DNA of 64,000 bases from Lutraria lutraria (taxonomy: Eukaryota > Mollusca > Bivalvia > Venerida > Mactridae). Position 1 is the stretch's first letter. Every line of letters begins with the position of its first letter. Made by a program: the position numbers and the translations under genes. Shown here piece after piece: positions 56,786 through 64,000 of this stretch. The stretch covers positions 32,564,399 to 32,628,398 of the forward strand of contig OZ026841.1 of NCBI GenBank assembly GCA_964023205.1, written 5' to 3'. The notes beneath the pieces are model-generated. The model made no database searches. It had not been told where the DNA came from and saw only the letters and a program-made list of their open reading frames with translations.

Positions 56786-56947
56786 ATGATTCTTTGCATT
56801 CTTCTTCTGATTATTAGCGTATATTTAACCGCAGGAATACTCGCGAATATTTCTTATTTTTCAAATTTGACAGATGTAATGCGATTTAAAAATGCGAGCG
56901 CTACGACATTGGGCTTTATTTTCCGATTAATTTGTACACCAAATTAA
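56786..56947 (+). CDS. Short open frame with signal-peptide-like start
   Basis: From an ATG at 56786 the frame reads MILCILLLIISVYLTAGILA then 33 more residues to a TAA. The start has a hydrophobic core with small residues before residue 20, as in a signal peptide. The remainder (SNLTDVMRFKNASATT) carries two potential N-glycosylation sites. The context of the ATG is weak and no donor is evident. It may be a small secreted protein, a first exon or chance. Confidence 0.22.
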   Translation: MILCILLLIISVYLTAGILANISYFSNLTDVMRFKNASATTLGFIFRLICTPN

Positions 56948-57664
56948 GCTATATGGGTTTGTAAACAGTATATCCCTAAGACGAGCTTAAAGCATTACCC
57001 TCATTCCATGAAATCATTTAACCATCAATGATTTAAACCTTCTTGTATGCGAGAACTATAACCAACACAAAATAATAAATTGTTCAAAACATCAATGGCC
57101 AAAAAGTCACTTTACATCGACAAGAAACAGAACATGTCTTTCGAAATACTCTCATGACATTGTGGCCATACGGATTTGTGACATTAAGCGTAATTATGGT
57201 TAACATAACCATTTCAAATGCACACAACACACACACAGGTCAACTTATAAATGCAAAAAAGAGCTAAATACGAAATTGGAAACCGAAATGGTATGCTCTG
57301 TGGGAAGGGGAATTAGATTTCACCTGTCCCATTTCCAGACAAGCACTATTAGATAATGTTAATCACATAGTATGAATATAAATTGGAGGATTCCGACTTT
57401 ACTTCCATTAACAAAGCTCCTGTAGTGTATAAAACAAAGAATGAAATTAGCATTCTATCATGTCTATAATAATGAAACCAGTATCAAATATGTTCGTTCC
57501 TTTTCATCTTTTTTATTTATACATTTGTTTGGGTTTAGCATAGCATAGCAACAATTTTTCAGTTATGTACGACAGACGATTCACCTAATCGATAACTAAC
57601 GCTTCCACAAGAAACTTCTTCACATGTGCAGGAAAAGTCCACATTTTTGTCAATTTTTCTTTGA
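56948..57664. other. AT-rich sequence, nothing recognised
   Basis: A short (CA)n-like ACACAACACACACACA occurs near 57222-57237. Nothing else was seen. Confidence 0.4.
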
Positions 57665-57669
57665 CGAGA

Positions 57670-57753
57670 ATGACCTGCCGCGACGGGAATCGAAGCTGGA
57701 TTGCCGGGTTACAAATCCAGCGCTTTAACCTCTGGTTCACGGTCGTGGCTTCC
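57670..57753 (-). mobile_element. tRNA-Thr-like SINE head or tRNA pseudogene
   Basis: On the minus strand the sequence can be folded with a 7-base acceptor (GCCACGA with TCGCGGC, one mismatch). It has an anticodon stem-loop with loop TTTGTAA (anticodon TGT, threonine) and a B box, GCTTCGATTCCCG. The T stem does not pair properly, so a working tRNA is unlikely. A tRNA-derived SINE head is the better reading. Confidence 0.5.
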
Positions 57754-58090
57754 TTTTGCACAACAATGATATACATGTGTATGTAATAATATGTTAATAA
57801 TGCTTACGAAATTGTGTTCTTGATGTCTTGAAAAAAAATGCCAATAGCTTGTTTTTTAATTTGTTGTGGGTTTTGTTGTTCGTCTTACATGACAATAACA
57901 TTGTACGTAGAATATACTGACGGCATAGCTACATTGATACGACAGATCTTTTTAGTTGAACGTTCGTTCCATAATTCCTAGTGTTATTATATTATATGAG
58001 CATTATCTCGCCTTTTGTTCTAACTAATCATTGTAGGATACAGCATTCAATATAACATTTGTATATGTTTAGGAGGAAGTCAAAATATAA
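57754..58090. other. AT-rich sequence, nothing recognised
   Basis: No supported feature. Confidence 0.4.
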
Positions 58091-58094
58091 TGTA

Positions 58095-58360
58095 TAGTAG
58101 ATAGGTCCATCAGTCTAGTGGGACCATTATGATGGAACGCTCTCCAAAGTGACTTGAAATGTGCTTCAAATGAAAACCATTTCAGACCAAAATTCAACAC
58201 ATATTTATTCTCATAATTCTATCAGTGATTTAACAAACTGTATATGGAGTTTCGGCTAGCTTTCAAATGGACCATGTGAAGTGCCATTGCGCTATATAAA
58301 TAGATTTATACTTGTTTGTTGTATTTGTGCATGTATGTAAATAAAACAAATAAACCGAGA
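58095..58360 (+). mobile_element. LINE 3' end fragment
   Basis: Translation in one frame gives GPL, a stop, WNALQSDLKCASNENHFRPK and FNTYLF, corresponding to the '.P.LWN.LP..L......F...LKTYLF' end of non-LTR retrotransposon ORF2. The 3' UTR carries CCATTGCGCTATATAAATA, a widespread LINE 3' motif, and the tail is AAATAAAACAAATAAACC. Only the last part of the element is present, and the tryptophan motif is broken by a stop. Confidence 0.7.
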
Positions 58361-58682
58361 ACCAATTATAAGCTCAATGATTGTCCAAATTCAATGAAGT
58401 AATATTAAAGTGTCAAATGTTACTGTTAATCTCTACAAAATTACTGGGACTACATCAAACAGTAAATAAATAAAGATATTCGTTCTTCGTGTGTAGAATC
58501 AATGTCTTTAACCCCATAGGAATACGGTATTTTGTTAATGAGATTTGTTATTAAAGAGATGTTGTCAAGTTACATGAAACTGATGTTCCTTTTGAGTTGG
58601 AGCTGGTTTAAAACCATTTTTCTTATCTTAGTCCTATTTTTTTAAAATCCACTAGTAAGTTACTAATGATAGGTTCATTAAG
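58361..58682. other. AT-rich sequence, nothing recognised
   Basis: No supported feature between the LINE tail and the next candidate exon. Confidence 0.4.
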
Positions 58683-58811
58683 CTTTCTACTGAATACTGT
58701 TTCATTGAAACACGGTGTACTAATCACATGTACCTATTCAAAAATCAAGGACTGGATTACAAGATTACTACAAGACATAGAAAATAGTGGAAACAGACAT
58801 TTCATATTAAG
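58683..58811 (+). CDS. Candidate exon, possibly TIR-like
   Basis: An AG at 58681-58682 (or 58671-58672) precedes an open frame ending at the donor TTAAG|GTTTGT after 58811. The peptide includes LKHGVLITCTYSKIKDWITR then LLQDIENSGNRHFILR. The layout of hydrophobic beta strand, Thr/Cys-Tyr-Ser, Asp-Trp, amphipathic helix ending Ile-Glu, recalls the first strand and helix of TIR or SEFIR domains, which act in innate immune signalling. The resemblance covers about 30 residues and is by eye. The frame stays open past the donor to 58872. Confidence 0.3.
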
Positions 58812-61800
58812 GTTTGTTTCTAGAGCTTGTACGTATACGACGTTCCAGTATTGTATTCTGTCTGCGACCTGAATTAAGAAAGAAAATTGGTATGTGTCAT
58901 AATCTTGGAGTATTGTTGAGAACACGTAATGGACTTGATGTGAGGAAAGTCTATGGGTTAATTGCGAGTCACAGTATTTCTATATAGTTGTTATGCTTTT
59001 TATATTTACCATGATGGTTGATTAATGATCATATAGTCTGTATGGTATGATGGATTTTTCTGTTTGCAGTGTTTCCAAGACCTTTTTACATTGATCTAGA
59101 ATGGTACAGACGGGAACAAACAATACATTGGAATATTTCGTCATTAAGTTTTGACTTGAAGAACATAAAACATCCTTATGAATACACTACTACGTATGGT
59201 TAGTGTACGTTATTGCATTTCATGCCAAATATTCACTTCAAGTGTGTAAAGCAATTTTGTAAACAATGGATTACTGTCACATTCTAGACTTTGCAATACA
59301 ACTCATACTCATTAAATACAAGGGATTTGAATTTCGGAACGACATATTTAAGTCAATTGTTTATGTTCGCTTGTTTTCATTATACTTATTTCACATACTA
59401 GTTCCGTTTATTATGACCTAATAACTATGTTAATGCTAGATCAATATTATATTTATTTATTATATATTTTCTATTGTAAGAATCAATTGGTTTGGAGTCC
59501 GTCCAGTTTATATGATGATTTGGCACCTCTAATTGAAAATAATAAGTGACTGGTTTTTTGCTTGAATTCATATATTTAATCATACGTCCGTTTCAAAATT
59601 GATTTGCAGATTTTCCCTTGGTTTTGCCAAATTAAGATGACATATGTGATCTAGTCGCACGTCTTCTTTGATGCCAGAAGTAGAATATGCGCAAACCTTG
59701 CAGACAAATTGTCTTTATCTTTTACATATTATCAAATTATCTAATATCCAATCTTCCAAGTAATACATAGGAATATCAAATCATACATGTCTTGAAGTAA
59801 AGGCTTACTTATAATTATATTTCGTTCTTACACTCGCCTGTCAAAAGTCATAGCAATGACTGTGCGTTGATGCCTATCATACGTAAAAGAAAATGAAACA
59901 TTAAGCAGCAGTTGTATTTATATGTTAAAATCAGACATTTAAAATCCCAAATCTGATATACCATGCATTGCAAAGTAAGTCAATAAGTGGTGACTGTTGA
60001 AGCATTATGTGTATTAGATATGTTTCCTTGTCGTCTATATGTTTCTTTTTTCAGTTTATATTAAAGCACTGATTTGTTTTGTATGGTGACTGAATCGGTA
60101 TAATATATAGTGAGACTTCTAATTGCTAAGCACTGTTGCCGTAGACGTGAGGGTTCGGGTATATTTTTATATTACAATATTCGGAATCTGCCTCGTCCCT
60201 TCAATACAGAAATAACATTAATATGAACTTTGTGTAATATGTTAACAACACCATTAATCAACAAGAAGTTTCGCATACTATTTGAATGATTAGCTGCTCC
60301 TCTGATAAGTTGAAACATGTGAATATTGAAACTTAGAAACGCCAGTTAATGATTTACTTGTCAATAAGATCAGAAACTATTAGGATTGACATAAATACGT
60401 TATTGTATCTTTGGTATACGTCGAAATGGCTAATATTGATGGCTTACATTTAGATTATGGTGTAACATCTCTTTATGGATTCAGGACACTTACAGACACA
60501 TATCACACCAGTGTCACAATAAAATTTGCTTCTTTGAAGATGTACGGGCGTGGATAACATATAAAACGATCCATTAAAGACGAAATTGAATTATTCAGTC
60601 TTAAATAGATTATTTGGAACATCAAGATATAACGTATGTCATATTACTTTTTCAATTACCGAACTGTTTATTTATGTTTAAACATGTATACAGAATATTG
60701 CATATCAAGTGTAAGATAGCTAAAATGTCTATGCTTGGGTAGCTTTAATAACAATAATCAGTAGTTTAACATAAATGAAACAGGAAAAATACGTCAATAT
60801 AATATAAGTGATTTAAACTTGGAAATAAAATAGTGTGTTTCATTTTTCTCACGTAGTATCTAATTAGTGTGGAAAGTTCACTCTTACACGTTTTTATATA
60901 ATGTGAACGTATGTCATATTACAATGACTTTCATCTTAAAAAGTGTGCTTACCAATCCTATTTAAAACTGAATCTTGTTGGACGACAAATAGGCTCGTTA
61001 ATAATATTGTCAGGACTATGTTTGTTTTTAAATACTTTGAACGTGTGTATGAATGTAATTCAGAATTTTAACTATGTCTTCTGAATTATTCATGTATAAC
61101 CAGCTATATGTAAACAAGCTTTTAACATTTGATAAACATTTCATCGAAGGCTTTCATAAAGTCAGTAAGTGGGTTCGGTGTTATGTTTTATATTAATGTT
61201 TATATTGGCACTATCTAAATATATTGATATTGTACAAATAAAGTCAACTTATACTTCGACTTCGCAGCCAAATCTATGGTATTTTTTGACTAAATACAAA
61301 AATGTATATATACTAGTAATCACGTGTTATAGTAAGTACACATTGATAAAAATGTTCTTCAAGAAAGTATCACATATCCATACACTGTTTAGACCTAAAA
61401 ACCCTGCATATCAAAACAAACATAACTCATCATTTAAATCTTTGATATTGATAAACGTGTCAACTTTTATGATTTCCATCAAATGAAGGAAGTTTCAAGT
61501 ATATATCACAGTTATATAACACTAACCCTTAAACATCCTGATTCATTTTAAATCAGCCGACGTATGATAAACATGATCTAGAGCATTGCTTATTTGTGCA
61601 GTGATTTTTTTTAAATTTTCAAAACTACCTGGAAAATATAGTGCGATAAATCAGAAAAGGGGAAATATGAAAGAACAAACATTCTCTCTTCACACAGTAT
61701 TTACTGCTGTTATGGGACACAATGGTCGTTAGTTATTTTTTGTAAACTATGCGTTTTCCCATCTGAAAACCCGGGACCAGCAATTATTTGGCTACCGTAA

Positions 61801-63305
61801 CATTCTGACTTGTATTCGCGTGGATTATTTTGCATGAAAGTAGCCTTTTTGGTGAATTATTTTGTAATTGCTGTTTGTTGACTTTTACAGAAAAATCAGT
61901 GGGAAATATGACATCATTTTGGGGACAATATAACTTTTTAGTGGAAAATAAAACTTTTTTGGGGGACTAGGGGACAACCTATATACGGCTATAAAATATA
62001 CTGAAAATAAACACTTTTTTGCAAATTCACTCATGTTTTGATACGAAGCATTAATTCTGTAATATAATCATTAACACGTCCGTTTCCAGCAAATAAATAC
62101 GAATATGAATGCCAAATACTTAAGAGTGAACATTTGCATTTATTGCATTGGGTGTACCATCTTCGCCATCTTATTACTTTATTTTGACAGCCAATAAATC
62201 AATTTTGTTCAACAAGAGTGCTTACTGCGTCACGATTTGTCTGACAACAAATGTCTAAGTTTTCCTCTAACTGTATTATTTGATATAGTTCTATGTAAGA
62301 AATCGAGACGACTTTGCAAAGTAGTATGTCTTAACACGATAAGGATCGAGACGGGTTTTTTACAGCTGTTCTCGCTCGTTGTCTTCAGAAAACCAATTAT
62401 CGAAGCAGAGCTTACATCCTTGAATTTCAATTTATTTTGATTTCACCTTTCCTTCTGGAACTTCTTTTTTTGCGCGAATACGAAACACGACATGATATGT
62501 ATGGATGTATAATCAGAACTGCTTTAATAGTTATCAATATGTAGCTAATGCTTGTCTAGAATGTTAGATGAAAGTTTGGCGAACACGACAAGAGAGTATA
62601 CACTATAGCAATAAATCAAAAAGGTCATAAGTGGCAGATACTTCCTACTCTGCTAATATTAGTTTCTAGAAATGTTAAATTCTAAAAGGTATCATCTACC
62701 ACTTAAGCCCCTCTTCCAACATAATATCAAGTGGTAACTGCCAGGCGAGCACTTCTAAAATTAGATGACCTTGTAGATACAACCTTTTATTCGGTTGCAC
62801 AACGACGCCGTGTACTTACAACCTACAGTTAACGCTTAGTTATGACGTAAACATTAACGACATGAAGCTGAATTTACTCAGCATACGCACAGTAAGCCTT
62901 TCCATTTAAGCTGTTTTTTGGTAAAAAGGGCGTAAGTTAACTTTGGTCGTTATAGCACTGAGGCTATCTTTTCTCTTCGTCAAGTTTGTTTATTCCCTAG
63001 ATGGATAATTTTACAGCGTTTCTTACACCATAGAGCAAACTATCTTATTTTGATTGCTTGACAAACGACAACAAAAAAATAGAAATTTATAAAAAAAAGT
63101 CATTACCTTCACAAATATATCAATGCCACCTTATTCATTTTTCGAATAATTCTAGACTATTTACAATCTGTCTAGTCAAACTAATCTGTGAAAATAAAGC
63201 AATATTAATGTGTGATGGATAATCCGGTTCTGATCTGTTTTAAATCTTATAAAGCAGTTATATCTTATCAACAATTCATCAAACTTATATTTTGGGTTTC
63301 CTAGC
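58812..63305. other. Long AT-rich stretch, nothing firm
   Basis: Frames at 61169-61486 and 62230-62440 carry no motif and overlap frames on other strands. CGTATGTCATATTAC occurs twice (about 60632 and 60907). An imperfect inverted pair, AAGTGGCAGATAC against GTATCATCTACCACTT, lies at about 62631-62704. No element or exon is supported. Confidence 0.4.
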
Positions 63306-63423
63306 TGTCATTTTATGTATAATTTACTCTAGGAACCAGTAGAAATATATGAATTAATCCGGGAACCAGCAGAATTATATGGATTATTCTGGGAACAAGC
63401 AGAAATACAATAAATTCGACGCA
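63306..63423. repeat. 30-base tandem repeat, about 3-4 copies
   Basis: Units start AACCAGTAGAAATATATGAA (63334), AACCAGCAGAATTATATGGA (63364) and AACAAGCAGAAATACAATAA (63394), each ending near CTGGG or CCGGG. A partial, more diverged unit precedes them. Confidence 0.85.
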
Positions 63424-64000
63424 GAAATAGTTCCACAATTGCTTTACATACAACATTTTTTTAAAGCGTTAACTTTTAAATTATTAATGCAAATCCACAA
63501 GTTTGCGCATCGTCAAAAGCTTTAATACAAACAATGTATTTGACATTAGAAAATGCACAGACGTGTAAAATTTAATGACTGCAGCTTTGTGCATTATGCA
63601 TAAGAGTGTTTTTCGGAAATTGGAAGAATAATGAAGGACAAAATCACATTTCGTTTTCAGAATTGGAAAATGTAAAGATATGTTCTCACATCGTAATGTT
63701 TTTGATTTCGTTCCTCATGTTAGGAGAGGCCGCATCTTTAACACTTGCTAAATACGTCCCCATAACTTAGAACTAATGTTTTGATAAATATACACCAAAG
63801 AGTTGTTCTTCCCCTCGACTGACAATGTACCAGTTGTTTTACATTTTAATTGAACAAGACATGAATTCGGGTAATGAGCGTCAGTTTGATATCATTTTCG
63901 GCATTCGCAAATATATCAAGTTAACGTTAATACTCGTATGCTTAAACAACATCAGTTCCAAGTTCTTTATTAGATGGACGAGATGCATTAAGAAAAAAGC
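63424..64000. other. AT-rich sequence, nothing recognised
   Basis: No supported feature up to the window edge. Confidence 0.4.

Noticed and set aside
57670..57753. Functional tRNA-Thr gene
   Set aside because: The acceptor and anticodon arms pair fairly well but the T stem does not, and one acceptor pair is broken.

Overview
The window looks like AT-rich invertebrate nuclear DNA, most likely from a bivalve mollusc. No prokaryotic gene layout is present. The only open reading frames above about 150 codons lie in tandem repeats. Several repeat ends match types familiar from bivalves: a segmented 'GAGTTATGGGCCCTTGA' element ending in a 'TCAGGTGAGC' hairpin, SINE tails with GTTGCGACATAAAACC, tRNA-derived SINE heads, and frequent TACATGTA words. 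No complete gene lies inside the window. The coding content is scattered short exons in long introns or intergenic DNA.

Genic signals. The two best are a PAN/apple-like extracellular exon on the minus strand near 2.8 kb and a RING/MDM2-like zinc-finger exon on the plus strand at 36.46 kb. The latter ends at the poly(T) tract of an antisense LINE. Other exon-like segments have splice sites and an open frame but no recognised family (15.55, 44.77, 51.43 and 52.97 kb). Weaker ones lie at 5.9, 33.7, 35.0, 38.2, 39.8 and 47.5 kb. At 58.7 kb is a possible TIR-like exon, at 48.7 kb a possible first exon, at 49.3 kb a possible helicase fragment and at 56.8 kb a signal-peptide-like reading frame. A 128-base segment at 40.3 kb is duplicated 544 bases downstream, and five of its six substitutions fall at third codon positions of one frame.

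Mobile DNA. There are a decayed RTE-type LINE (18.7-19.5 kb, minus), a LINE carrying the CGVPQG reverse-transcriptase motif (36.6-38.06 kb, minus) and a LINE 3' end (58.1-58.36 kb, plus). There is also a 991-base mariner-like element with CAGGGTGAT ends and TA flanks (26.8-27.8 kb), a 367-base MITE (46.8-47.1 kb), two foldback elements (41.8 and 46.3 kb) and several SINE heads. A four-copy dispersed family (6.7, 16.9, 20.4 and 27.9 kb) has one copy that looks chimeric. That copy also carries a 29-base palindromic insertion with target duplications.

Tandem repeats. A 52-base minisatellite with about 48 copies (9.47-11.97 kb) shows block duplications of 5, 6 and 9 units. A diverged inverted array of the same unit lies about 1 kb upstream (7.93-8.43 kb). 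A 22-base array with an 88-base higher-order unit (29.47-30.17 kb) leaves all three minus-strand frames open. Two GC-rich islands (28.4 and 56.2 kb) begin with the same GTCACACTAGGGC head but have dissimilar bodies.

All calls are by eye. Exon boundaries and family names would need transcript data and profile searches to confirm.
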